DNA from: a virus
Direction: 5' to 3' (one strand)
Virus record (IMG/VR): IMGVR_UViG_3300047321_000440
Location: 1-29,173 of that record
Length of the DNA stretch: 29,173 nucleotides
The notes beneath the pieces were generated by a model. That model was given only the letters and a program-made list of their open reading frames with translations. It was not told where the DNA came from and ran no database searches. This document shows, in pieces, positions 20,588 to 28,403 of this stretch (its first letter is position 1; each line of letters begins with the position of its first letter). The translations under genes and the position numbers were made by a program.

Positions 20588-22145
20588 GCGGCACCAGGAG
20601 TTCCTCGACGAGTACCGTTCCCTTCCTGCCGAGCAGCGCTACCTCGTTGCCGCCCGCGCCACCCCGGACCAGCGGCGCAAGCTCATGGCGATCGAGCGGA
20701 ACATGGCCATGGACCGGTCCCCCGGAGCCATGGCGTCAGTCCTCACCGAGGGCCGCGAACTTCAAGCACCGCACCTGAATCTGATCGACCAGGCGTTCCA
20801 GCGCATCGCGGCCGGAGAGAAGCTGCAGGTCATGCTGACGATGCCGCCACGCCACGGGAAGTCTCAGAGGGCCTCGCGCTGGGGGCCCCTCTGGTATCTG
20901 CGGCGTCACCCCGAGCACCGCGTCATGATCGCCTCTTACGGTGCCGACCTTGCTGAAGGCCACGGACGGTGGGTGCGAGACCAGCTTCGCGAGTACCCCA
21001 CAGCGCTCGGCATCCGCCTGCACTCCGGATCCCACGCCGCGAACCGGTTCGACCTTGAGCAGCGCCGGGGATCATCCGTCACCGGCGGCATGGTCACCGC
21101 AGGCGTCGGAGGCGGTTTGACCGGAAAAGGCTTCAATTTGGGCATTATCGACGACCCGTTCAAAGGCAACGACGACTCCGGAAGCCCCGCGCAGCGCGAC
21201 CGCGTCTACGACTGGTACCGCTCCGTCTTCTACACCCGGCGTGCCCCCGGCGCCTCAATCCTGCTGATCAATACGCGTTGGCATGAAGACGACCTCTCCG
21301 GCCGGCTCCTCGCCCACGAACCCGAACGATGGATCCAGATCGACCTGCCCGCCATCGCCGACAACGCCAACGACGCCCTCGGACGCACCCTCGGACAGGC
21401 CCTCTGGCCCAGCCAGTACGACGAAACCGACCTCGCCGACACACGCCAGACCCTCGGCGAACGCATCTGGTACGCCATGTACCAGCAAAAGCCCCGCCCC
21501 CTCGAAGGCGGCGTCTGGAAATGGGCATGGATCACCGGGCACCGCGTGGACCCCAAAGCGTGGCCCGGCATCACACCTACCCGTGTCGTCGTCGCCGTCG
21601 ACACCGCCGGTGGCGACACCGTCCGACGCGACTCCGCCGGCAACGACGAAGTCGGGCTCGTCTGCGCCGCCCGCGACGCAGAAGGCCACCTCTACGTCCT
21701 CGACGACCGCTCACGCAACATGGGCGCCGAGACATGGGGCACCGAGGTCTGCCAGCTTGCGATTGACCGGCAGGCTGACGCCATCGTCATCGAGAAGAAC
21801 TTCGGCGGCGACATGGCCGCACAGATCGTCCGCCAGGCCTGGAGCGAACTCGAACGGGACGGCGGCACGAACCGGATGCTGATGCCCGCCATCATCGAAG
21901 TCCACGCCAAGCAGGGGAAGCGCCTGCGCGCCGAACCGATCGCCCAGCTCTACAAGCAGGGCCTCGTCCACCACGTCGGAGAGCACACCGAACTCGAGGG
22001 GCAGCTCGTCACCTGGATCCCCGGTATGGACTCACCGGACCGCATGGACGCTGCCGTGCACGGCCTCACCGAGCTCGCCAACCCGGCTGCCGCATCCGTG
22101 GGCAGCGGTTCGTACAGCGACCACCGCCTGTCCGGGCGTCGTTGA
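20568..22145 (+). CDS. terL: Terminase large subunit, 525 aa
   Basis: This packaging motor couples ATP hydrolysis to DNA entry into the prohead and cuts the concatemer. The ATPase half has Walker A PPRHGKS (93-99, Lys98) and Walker B LGIIDDP (191-197; Asp195 with Asp196 in the usual Glu place). The nuclease half has VAVDTAGG (Asp345), a VIEKNFGG motif and DRMDAAVHGL near the C-terminus, giving the three acidic positions of an RNase H-like nuclease. Length is normal for the family. Translation begins inside terS (20-nt overlap) with no strong ribosome site of its own, so it is probably coupled. It is followed by control element copy 2 and portal. Confidence 0.95.
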   Translation: MTTTTSRRHQEFLDEYRSLPAEQRYLVAARATPDQRRKLMAIERNMAMDRSPGAMASVLTEGRELQAPHLNLIDQAFQRIAAGEKLQVMLTMPPRHGKSQRASRWGPLWYLRRHPEHRVMIASYGADLAEGHGRWVRDQLREYPTALGIRLHSGSHAANRFDLEQRRGSSVTGGMVTAGVGGGLTGKGFNLGIIDDPFKGNDDSGSPAQRDRVYDWYRSVFYTRRAPGASILLINTRWHEDDLSGRLLAHEPERWIQIDLPAIADNANDALGRTLGQALWPSQYDETDLADTRQTLGERIWYAMYQQKPRPLEGGVWKWAWITGHRVDPKAWPGITPTRVVVAVDTAGGDTVRRDSAGNDEVGLVCAARDAEGHLYVLDDRSRNMGAETWGTEVCQLAIDRQADAIVIEKNFGGDMAAQIVRQAWSELERDGGTNRMLMPAIIEVHAKQGKRLRAEPIAQLYKQGLVHHVGEHTELEGQLVTWIPGMDSPDRMDAAVHGLTELANPAAASVGSGSYSDHRLSGRR

Positions 22146-22158
22146 CCGGGGGCAGCGC

Positions 22159-22202
22159 CCAGGCCCTGCGCCCGTACGCTGATCACATGGCGCGGGGCCT
22201 GG
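22159..22202 (+). promoter_or_regulatory. 13-bp control element, copy 2, in a 14-bp stem (before portal)
   Basis: GGCGCGGGGCCTGG (22189-22202) holds the shared 13-nt core. Here it pairs with CCAGGCCCTGCGCC (22159-22172) over 14 bp with one G-T, loop 16 nt containing TGATCAC. It ends 16 nt before the portal start, just ahead of AGAGGAG. TTGACC lies upstream at 22142, but no matching -10 box is evident. Confidence 0.65.
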
Positions 22203-22217
22203 TACAGAGGAGTTCTG

Positions 22218-24107
22218 GTGGGTCTCAGGCAGATCGCCATCCACGCATGGAGCTGGCTGAACTACAAGCCGGTCTACTCCGACTCGATGGGCATGCCCAA
22301 CCGTCGTGCGTTCCCCGAAGCGCAAGCGATGTGGGTACCGGCCGAGGACGAACGGCGCCTCGCCGCGTACAAGCTGCTGTCCGCCTACGACCACAACCAG
22401 GCAGCGGAGATCGCCGAGGTCGTCGACGGCCCGAACGCCCGCGACCGGCGCGAGTTCGGCGACCCGTCGATGTTCATCGACACCCTCGTATCGAACGTGC
22501 TGGGGCGCGAACAGAAGATCGTGGTCCCCGGTGCGGAGCAGACCGGCACGGTCCAGAACGGGGCTGTGTCAGCCGCGGCTGCGGAACGCGTCCAGGAACT
22601 CCTGCGCGACTGGGCCAAGGCCGAACTGCTGCCGATGCGCTTGCAGCAGTGCGAGCGGAAGACCGTCGCGCTCGGAGACGGCGTGTACCGGATGGCGTGG
22701 GACCCGGCGAAGCGTCGCCCGACCCTGCGCGTCACCGACCCCGGGTTCTACTTCCCCGTCATCGGGGAGGACGACGACGGTGGGGAGTACCCGCGCCGTG
22801 TTCACTTCGCCTGGGAACTTCCCGCGGATCCGAAGCGGGACCTCAAGGCCCGGCTGCGGCGGATCACGTACGAGCTGGACTGGATTCGGCCGCTGACCGT
22901 GACCGGGGTCGACGAGACCGGCTCCCGTGCGGTCCGCGCCTTTCCCCCCGCCCCTGTGGTGGAGGGCGAAGACGGTACGGAGCCCGCCGTGCCCGTGCTG
23001 ACAGCTGGCGACACCATCGAGCCCGTCACCGGGGCCATCGCCCGCCAGTACGCGTGGAACGACGAACCCTCCTACTTCACCTGTTACCTCACCGACGCCA
23101 CCTGGGTCATCGGCGACATCAAGGGACCCGTCGACGTCGACTCGCTGCCTCTCGCCAGTGCCACCTACGCCACCCGGTCGGACGGTGAAGTCCTCGACCA
23201 CCTCGACCTCCTCATCGACTTCATCCCGGTCATCCACGTCCCGAACACGGTGCCGCCGGCCGAAGAGCACTGGGGGCAGTCGTCGCTGGCGAAGGCCCTG
23301 CAGGTCTTCGACGAGCTCGCCGGATCGGACACCGACTCCGCCCGCGCTTCCGCAACCACCGGGCTGCCCATGCTCGCCGTGTCCGGTGTCACCGACTCCC
23401 GGCAGGAACTGGCCGCCGGCCCGGGCATGGTCTTCAAGCTCGGGGAGAACGGTCGCCTGACCGCCGTCGACACCTCCACCGCCCTGGCAGAGCTCCGCAA
23501 TCACGTGGCGGACCTGAAGGACCGGGCCTCCAACATCGTGCGGCTGCCCGCCGTATCCCTCGGCACCCTCAGCCCGTCCGAAGTGCCGTCCGGGTTCGCC
23601 ATGCAGGTCTCCCTGGGCCCCCTGGACTCCCTCATCGGCAGCATGCGCCTGGCCCGCGAACACAAGGAACGGCTCCTCCTGAAGTTCGTCCAGCGCCTCT
23701 ACCTGGCAGGCCAGCACCCCGACTGGGCCGGGATCACCCCGCAGGACGCCGAACTCGTCCGCGGCCCCTACACACCCACCGACAAGGCGGCGGTTCTCGA
23801 ACAGGTCGCCAACGGTGTCCCCAAGGGCGTCATCTCCCTCGAGACCGGGGTGCGGATGCTCGCCGACGCCGGGTTCCCCATCGACGACATCGAGAAGGAG
23901 ATCGAGCTCATTCAGTCCCGGGCGTTCGAGCAGGCCCGGTTCCTTGCCGACGCCCTCGGCAACCCCGACGAAGTCGCCTCCTTCCTCGGCCGCCAAGCCC
24001 CGGAAAACCCGGAGCCTCCCGTGCCGAACCTGCCGCCTGCTGCGGCCGACGACACTGTTCAGAACCTCCTGGAACAGGGGCAGCAGGGGAGCAGGGGGAA
24101 CGAATGA
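22218..24107 (+). CDS. Phage portal protein, 629 aa
   Basis: The GTG at 22218 follows AGAGGAG. The dodecameric portal forms the DNA entry channel of the head. The 629-aa protein starts MGLRQIAIHAWSWLNYKPVY and has typical portal features: an N-terminal clip/wing part (VDTLVSNVLGREQKIVVPG-like FIDTLVSNVLGREQ), a GVYRMAWDP motif, a central IDFIPVIHVPNTVPP strand, EHWGQSSLAKALQVFDELAG and a long stem/crown helix (NHVADLKDRASNIVRLPAVS). The C-terminus is helical and then Pro/Gln-rich. Position between terminase and scaffold is diagnostic. It belongs to the actinophage Gp6-like portal group as far as I can judge. Confidence 0.9.
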   Translation: MGLRQIAIHAWSWLNYKPVYSDSMGMPNRRAFPEAQAMWVPAEDERRLAAYKLLSAYDHNQAAEIAEVVDGPNARDRREFGDPSMFIDTLVSNVLGREQKIVVPGAEQTGTVQNGAVSAAAAERVQELLRDWAKAELLPMRLQQCERKTVALGDGVYRMAWDPAKRRPTLRVTDPGFYFPVIGEDDDGGEYPRRVHFAWELPADPKRDLKARLRRITYELDWIRPLTVTGVDETGSRAVRAFPPAPVVEGEDGTEPAVPVLTAGDTIEPVTGAIARQYAWNDEPSYFTCYLTDATWVIGDIKGPVDVDSLPLASATYATRSDGEVLDHLDLLIDFIPVIHVPNTVPPAEEHWGQSSLAKALQVFDELAGSDTDSARASATTGLPMLAVSGVTDSRQELAAGPGMVFKLGENGRLTAVDTSTALAELRNHVADLKDRASNIVRLPAVSLGTLSPSEVPSGFAMQVSLGPLDSLIGSMRLAREHKERLLLKFVQRLYLAGQHPDWAGITPQDAELVRGPYTPTDKAAVLEQVANGVPKGVISLETGVRMLADAGFPIDDIEKEIELIQSRAFEQARFLADALGNPDEVASFLGRQAPENPEPPVPNLPPAAADDTVQNLLEQGQQGSRGNE

Positions 24108-24131
24108 CCCGAGCCGTGCTTTCCTTGATCT

Positions 24132-24146
24132 CAGGCGCGGGGCCTG
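24132..24146 (+). promoter_or_regulatory. 13-bp control element, copy 3 (before scaffold)
   Basis: CAGGCGCGGGGCCTG is identical over 15 nt with copy 1, and TGATC precedes it as in copy 2. It lies 26 nt before the ATG at 24173 and downstream of the portal stop. Its presence argues that 24108-24172 is leader and not coding. Confidence 0.65.
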
Positions 24147-24172
24147 GAACAAGTTCGGGAGGACTTGCGCTT

Positions 24173-24916
24173 ATGCGTCGCCCCACGCAGCACCACAACA
24201 TCCCCGCCATCCACTCGGCGTGGGCGCACCCGTACACCGGCGTGACCGGTCTCGGCGTGTTCTACAACGACGGCGGCGACCCGCCCGCCGGTGGTGCGCC
24301 GAACCCCCAGGACCCCCCGAAGCCCGGGCCGCCCACCACCCAGCGGACCTTCACCCAGGACGAACTCACCGCCCTGGCCGCGAAGGAGAAGGCTCAGGGA
24401 GAACGTGCCGGCGCGAGGGCCGCTCTAGAGAAGGTCGCCGCCGACCTCGGCTTCACGAACCTCGACGACGCCAAGGCGTTCATCGAGGAAGGCCGCAAGG
24501 CCAAGGAAGCCCAGCTGAGCGAGCACGAGAAGAAGGAACGCGAACTCGCAGACCGTGAGGCCAAGGCCGAAGCCCGTGAGAAGGCTGCAGCAGAGCGTGA
24601 GCGGATCGCGAACCGTCGGGCCATCCTGGTTGGGCTCGGAGCGACCGGAGTAGACCTCGAGGACGCTGTGGCCCTCCTGCGCGTCCCGGACGACGCTGAC
24701 GACGCCACGATCACCGAGGCTGCTGAGGCGCTCAAGGGGCGCCGCGGTGAACTCTTCGGTGTCGCCCGGCAGGACGACCCGGCCGTCACGCAGCTCCCCC
24801 CGGCACCGGGCGGTGCACCCGCAGGCGGCCCCCCGGCACGACAGGCACCCACCGGCAAGCCCGGCGACCGAGGCCGCGAAATGGCCCGCCTCCGCGGCCA
24901 CAAGCCCGCCGCATAA
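24173..24916 (+). CDS. Capsid scaffolding protein, 247 aa
   Basis: Scaffold proteins form a temporary core for prohead assembly. The 247-aa product starts MRRPTQHHNIPAIHSAWAHP, then a Pro/Gly-rich stretch (DPPAGGAPNPQDPPKPGPP), a long charged coiled coil (about 85-160; EKAQGERAGARAALEKVAAD, KEAQLSEHEKKERELADREA) and a helical domain (ATGVDLEDAVALLRVPDDAD), ending in a basic tail typical of capsid-binding ends (PGDRGREMARLRGHKPAA). I chose the ATG at 24173 with GGGAGG about 10 nt upstream; an ATG at 24104 overlaps the portal stop (ATGA) but its first residues would be coded by the repeated control element. The gene lies before decoration and capsid genes. Confidence 0.8.
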   Translation: MRRPTQHHNIPAIHSAWAHPYTGVTGLGVFYNDGGDPPAGGAPNPQDPPKPGPPTTQRTFTQDELTALAAKEKAQGERAGARAALEKVAADLGFTNLDDAKAFIEEGRKAKEAQLSEHEKKERELADREAKAEAREKAAAERERIANRRAILVGLGATGVDLEDAVALLRVPDDADDATITEAAEALKGRRGELFGVARQDDPAVTQLPPAPGGAPAGGPPARQAPTGKPGDRGREMARLRGHKPAA

Positions 24917-24926
24917 CCACAGACTT

Positions 24927-24989
24927 CCCGGCCCACCAGCCGGGGTTGGGACCACGCCCTCTCCTCGTGGACGCACACCCCCAGGGGTG
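24927..24989 (+). promoter_or_regulatory. Two leader hairpins before the decoration gene
   Basis: CCCGGC (24927-24932)/GCCGGG (24939-24944) and CACCCC (24976-24981)/GGGGTG (24984-24989) lie in the 109-nt gap after the scaffold stop. The first may end or attenuate scaffold transcription and the second may stabilise the capsid mRNA. Confidence 0.45.
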
Positions 24990-25025
24990 CAGCTGTCACC
25001 GCCGTTTTCATGAGGAGAGGCAGTC

Positions 25026-25778
25026 GTGAACGACTTCCAGCCCTACTCCTACACGGACAGCGTCACCGCCGACCGGCCGTGGCTCGCGTCCCTGGTAGGA
25101 GTCCAGGACACCAACACCATCACCCTCGACCTGAGCAAGTTCGTCGCGGGCACCCACTACGTCGTCTCGGCGAACCCGCTGCTTCAGGGCCGCACGGTCA
25201 TGAAGTCCGGCATCCCGCTCGGCAAGGTCGCCGCATCCGGGCTGTACGCCCCCTACGGCGGCACGACCAGCGAGCTGCAGACCGTCACCGTCACCGGCAC
25301 CCCGACCGGCGGCACGTACACGCTGACGTTCTCCGGGCAGACCACCGCAGGTATCCCGTACAACGCCACCGCGGCACAGGTGAAGACGGCCCTCGAGGCC
25401 CTGTCGAACATCAACCCCGGTGACGTCGTCGTCGGCGGCGGCCCGCACCCGGGCACCGCAGTGACCGTGACGTTCTCCGGGCAGTACGCCGGCGACAACG
25501 TCGCCCAGATGACCGCCTCCGGGACCAGCCTCACCGGCGGATCCAGCCCGGCCGTAGCCGTCGCCACCACCACAGCGGGCGGCACCGACCTGGCCACCGA
25601 CGGCACGCAGATCTTCGCAGGCTTCCTCGTCTCCGAGATCAGCTTCAGCCCGGCCTCGACCAAGGCGGCCGGCGCCCTGCTCTGGCGCGGCGAAGTGTTC
25701 GCCGCCAAGCTCCCCGTTTCCTTCGACCCGGCCAACGTCACCGCGACGGCGCCCGGCGTCAGCGTCCACTACCGGTAA
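25026..25778 (+). CDS. Head decoration protein with inserted beta domain, 250 aa
   Basis: The GTG at 25026 follows GAGGAGAGG. Residues 1-80 and 187-250 together read like a gpD-type head decoration protein: TADRPWLASLVGVQDTNTIT, AGTHYVVSANPLLQGRTVMK, IPLGKVAASGLYAPYGG and later TQIFAGFLVSEISF and RGEVFAAKLPVSFDP. Residues about 81-186 are a Thr/Gly-rich insert (TVTVTGTPTGGTYTLTFSGQ, ATAAQVKTALEAL, VTVTFSGQYAGDNVAQMTA) of a kind seen in many actinophage capsid and tail proteins. Lambda-like decoration trimers clamp the capsid from outside, so the insert would stand out from the particle. The following gene is the capsid protein, as in lambda. Confidence 0.8.
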   Translation: MNDFQPYSYTDSVTADRPWLASLVGVQDTNTITLDLSKFVAGTHYVVSANPLLQGRTVMKSGIPLGKVAASGLYAPYGGTTSELQTVTVTGTPTGGTYTLTFSGQTTAGIPYNATAAQVKTALEALSNINPGDVVVGGGPHPGTAVTVTFSGQYAGDNVAQMTASGTSLTGGSSPAVAVATTTAGGTDLATDGTQIFAGFLVSEISFSPASTKAAGALLWRGEVFAAKLPVSFDPANVTATAPGVSVHYR

Positions 25779-25793
25779 GAGGAGGAGATCACC

Positions 25794-26846
25794 ATGGAGG
25801 CTCTTGAGCTCCTCCTGCGGGACACCAACGACACCGATCTCACGGTGTTTGCCCGCCAGATGGACACCCCGGCGAACTACCGGCTCACCCGGGAGATCCT
25901 TCCCGAGACCACGGTCCCGGGGGTTAAGTTCCGCACCACGTCCGCGAAGCGACGCGTCAACGCCGCGAAGTTCCGCGCCTACGACGCCCCCACGACCATG
26001 GCGAAGCGCCAGGCCGAGCAGGTCGTCAACGAGGGCATGCTCCCCGCCCTGGGCCAGACCCTCGCCGTGTCCGAGATGGACCAGATCCTTCTCGACGTCG
26101 GCCATGGCTCGGACACCCAGCGCTACATCGACCTCCTGTACTCGGACGTCGAGCGGCACGTCGAGTCCATCCGCACCACGCAGGAACTCGCCGCCGGCCA
26201 GCTACTCGCCAACGGCACCGTCAACCTGCCCGGCCTCGGCCTGGACGTGAACTGGAACGTCCCCAGCGCGAACATGCCGACGGCTGGCACCCTGTGGGAC
26301 GACCCGACCGCCACCCCGCTCACTGACGAGCGAGCCTGGATCGATCACCTGCTCGACTCCGGTGCTCCCGCCCCGCGCCAGGTGCTCACTTCCCGCCGGG
26401 CCCGTGCCCTGCTGGCGGCAAACGTGGAGTACCGTGCCGCGTTCTACGGCTCCTCAAGCACGGGCACCACGCCGACGGCGACTCTCGCGCCCAACGAAGT
26501 CGATGCGGTCCGCGCCCGCTACGACCTGCCGCCGATCGTCACCTACGACGTCCAGGTCTGGGACGACGACGTATACAAGCGCGTCCTCCCCGACAACAAG
26601 TGGATCCTGATCCCGGACGTTCCGGCGGCGGAGTGGGCGCAGACCCAGTACGGCCGCACCCGTGAGGCGGCCAAGTTCACTTCCGGAACCAACCCGGCAC
26701 TCACCCGCGAAGAGGCCCCCGGCATCGTCGTCGTCTCGCACGTCGACGACAACCCGGTCCAGATCTACACCCGCGGCGCAGCAATCGGCATGCCCGTCCT
26801 GTACGTCCCGGACATCCACATCTCTGCGACCGTCCTCGGGGCGTGA
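25794..26846 (+). CDS. Major capsid protein, lambda gpE-like, 350 aa
   Basis: The ATG at 25794 follows AGGAGGAG, the strongest ribosome site in the window, fitting high expression. The 350-aa product has features of the capsid E (lambda gpE, HK97 fold) family: DTNDTDLTVFARQMDTPANY, LTREILPETTVPGVKFRTTS, REYDAPTTMAKRQ-like RAYDAPTTMAKRQAEQ, a long helix DTQRYIDLLYSDVERHVESI, a DPTATPLTDERAWIDHLLDS segment, and near the end VYKRVLPDNKWILIPDV and a GIVVVSHVDDNPVQIYTRGA stretch. Length is normal. It lies after scaffold and decoration genes. Confidence 0.9.
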   Translation: MEALELLLRDTNDTDLTVFARQMDTPANYRLTREILPETTVPGVKFRTTSAKRRVNAAKFRAYDAPTTMAKRQAEQVVNEGMLPALGQTLAVSEMDQILLDVGHGSDTQRYIDLLYSDVERHVESIRTTQELAAGQLLANGTVNLPGLGLDVNWNVPSANMPTAGTLWDDPTATPLTDERAWIDHLLDSGAPAPRQVLTSRRARALLAANVEYRAAFYGSSSTGTTPTATLAPNEVDAVRARYDLPPIVTYDVQVWDDDVYKRVLPDNKWILIPDVPAAEWAQTQYGRTREAAKFTSGTNPALTREEAPGIVVVSHVDDNPVQIYTRGAAIGMPVLYVPDIHISATVLGA

Positions 26847-26851
26847 CCGCC

Positions 26852-27145
26852 ATGGCCAAGCTCAGCAAGGCCGTGTACGTCCGGGACCCGGACCGCCACC
26901 GCAGCGTCCTCCTCCTGCCGGGAGAGGAGCTGGAGCAGCGCCTCGCCGCTCTGGTCACCAACCCCGACTGCTGGGAGGACGGCAAGGTGCCGGCCGCGCA
27001 GGAAAGCGTCACCCGCAAGTCCGAGGACGCCGCCCCCGACAAGGTCGACGACACCGAGGACACCAAGCCGGCCGCCCGTAAGACGGCGGCCCGTAAGCCG
27101 GCCCGGGGCCGGACGACCGCTGCTGAGGGCACCGGCGGTCAGTAA
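26852..27145 (+). CDS. Small basic-tailed protein, 97 aa
   Basis: The ATG at 26852 gives MAKLSKAVYVRDPDRHRSVL; a GTG at 26843 overlaps the capsid stop (GTGA) and would add three residues. The N-terminal half is beta-like (VYVRDPDRHRSVLLLPGEEL), with LAALVTNPDCWEDG after it. The C-terminal half is a disordered Lys/Arg/Ala/Thr-rich tail (KPAARKTAARKPARGRT) that could bind DNA or the capsid interior. Genes of this form follow the capsid gene in many actinophages and lack a proven role. It is followed by a strong hairpin. Confidence 0.7.
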   Translation: MAKLSKAVYVRDPDRHRSVLLLPGEELEQRLAALVTNPDCWEDGKVPAAQESVTRKSEDAAPDKVDDTEDTKPAARKTAARKPARGRTTAAEGTGGQ

Positions 27146-27150
27146 GCGGA

Positions 27151-27194
27151 GTGTGGGCCCGACCCCCTGGTGGGGCGCCAGGCCGGGCCCACAC
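27151..27194 (+). terminator. 11-bp hairpin after the capsid genes
   Basis: GTGTGGGCCCG (27151-27161) and CGGGCCCACAC (27184-27194) are perfect 11-bp arms; the 22-nt loop has inner CCCC/GGGG pairing. Placed between capsid and connector genes, it is suited to lower the expression of the connectors relative to the capsid. Confidence 0.7.
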
Positions 27195-27237
27195 CCGCCG
27201 TACCCCCTTCCCACCTCACACCTGACCGGAGGACCTG

Positions 27238-27573
27238 GTGGACGCAGCCGTACGCGCCTGGCTCATCTCCCAGCTCGGCGTTGACACCGACCTACCAGAC
27301 CTCGAGCTGCGCTACACCCGCCTGGGCACCGCACGCGCGGTAGCGCTCGAGATCCTGCGCGAGCGTCTTGCCGCACTGCTGGCCGCACCCGGCACCGTGT
27401 CCGTGTCCGGTGTCGTGTCCGTGAACTTCTCCGCGAACATAGCCGCCTACGAACGGCAGATCACCAACCTCGAGGCCGGGGAACCCACCGCACCGGATGA
27501 CCCCGACGTCCCGGGCGAACTCGTCGGTGACGGCTTGGAGGTTCTATACCTCGTGGAACGGCCCCGCCGATGA
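27238..27573 (+). CDS. Probable head-tail connector protein, 111 aa
   Basis: The GTG at 27238 follows GGAGG. The 111-aa product starts MDAAVRAWLISQLGVDTDLP, with helices RAVALEILRERLAALLAAPG and NIAAYERQITNLEAGEP. Its size, helical start and place after the capsid genes match gp6-like adaptor proteins that dock on the portal, but no strong family motif is seen, so this is a context call. Its stop overlaps the next ATG (ATGA at 27570). Confidence 0.6.
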   Translation: MDAAVRAWLISQLGVDTDLPDLELRYTRLGTARAVALEILRERLAALLAAPGTVSVSGVVSVNFSANIAAYERQITNLEAGEPTAPDDPDVPGELVGDGLEVLYLVERPRR

Positions 27574-28403
27574 CCACCCCCACCCGGCGCCGCACTCTCC
27601 GCGCCCGCCTCCTCGACTTCATCCGGGACGCCACCAGCCGCATCACCGCCGCGTGGCGAATCCTCACCAACGCCCAGAACAAGCTCCTGGACGCCCTTGC
27701 CGTCATCCGCCCCGGTCGTAGCGCATCCGTCCGGATCCGTGCCGCACAGCAGACATTCCAGCGCAGCATCGCCGACTTCAACCGGGCCGTCGGATCGTTC
27801 ACCGAACGGTGGGTCGCAACCGACCTGCCCCTCGCCTACCGCGAAGGCGCCTTCGGGATGCTCGACAGGGCCGACCGGCCCCGACGCATGTGGTCCTGGA
27901 CCGCCCGACACCAGAGCGCCATCACCACCCTGTCCTCCCAGGCTTACGCCGACCTCATGGGCCGCCTTCAGGAAGCGGTCCGCCGCGCCCAGGCGTTCCT
28001 CCGTGCCGCAGTGGACGCCGCCCGCGCCCGCGCCAGCAGGTTCGAGTACGGGTCGTTCAACCGGGACACCCTGCGCGAGGAGCACCCGCTGGGCACCGTC
28101 ATCTATGCCAACGACGCCCGCCACCCCGTCGAAGCCTGGGCCAGCGCCGCCATTGCCTGGCAGGCCGTGACCACCGCCAACGCCGGCGCCGTCGCCACCG
28201 CCTACGAACAGCTGCAGTGCACCCAGGTAAAGGTCCGCGATGGGGCGGGCTGTGGATGGCGGAATCACGGGGATGCCGACAAGGCCGACGGCACCATCCG
28301 CGACATCGACGACGCCCTCGCCCACCCCACAGCCCACGCCCATTGTGTACGAGAGTTTTTGCCGCACTTCGAACGCCCCGCCCAACTGGGAGGCCTCGCA
28401 TGA
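27570..28403 (+). CDS. Minor head (MuF-like) protein, 277 aa
   Basis: This 277-aa protein has a basic N-terminus (TPTRRRTLRARLLDFI) and a long helical body (TNAQNKLLDALAVI, QSAITTLSSQAYADLMGRLQ). Its C-terminal part is marked by VRDGAGCGW (222-230, Cys228), NHGDADKADGT, then AHPTAHAHCVREFLP (251-265, Cys259). The D-G-x-x-C-G-W...H-P-x-x-H-x-x-C-x-R-x-F pattern is that of the SPP1 gp7/Mu gpF minor head protein ending, probably a small metal- or disulphide-held module. Such proteins assist head assembly or DNA ejection. It is coupled by overlaps with both neighbours. Confidence 0.75.
   Translation: MTTPTRRRTLRARLLDFIRDATSRITAAWRILTNAQNKLLDALAVIRPGRSASVRIRAAQQTFQRSIADFNRAVGSFTERWVATDLPLAYREGAFGMLDRADRPRRMWSWTARHQSAITTLSSQAYADLMGRLQEAVRRAQAFLRAAVDAARARASRFEYGSFNRDTLREEHPLGTVIYANDARHPVEAWASAAIAWQAVTTANAGAVATAYEQLQCTQVKVRDGAGCGWRNHGDADKADGTIRDIDDALAHPTAHAHCVREFLPHFERPAQLGGLA

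Noticed and set aside
22569-24152. 527-codon open frame opposite the portal gene
   Set aside because: Same reason: antisense shadow with biased Val/Gly/Asp composition; it crosses control element copy 3.
24104-24172. Extended start of the scaffold gene overlapping the portal stop (ATGA)
   Set aside because: The added residues would be coded by the repeated 13-bp control element, and the ATG at 24173 has its own GGGAGG site.
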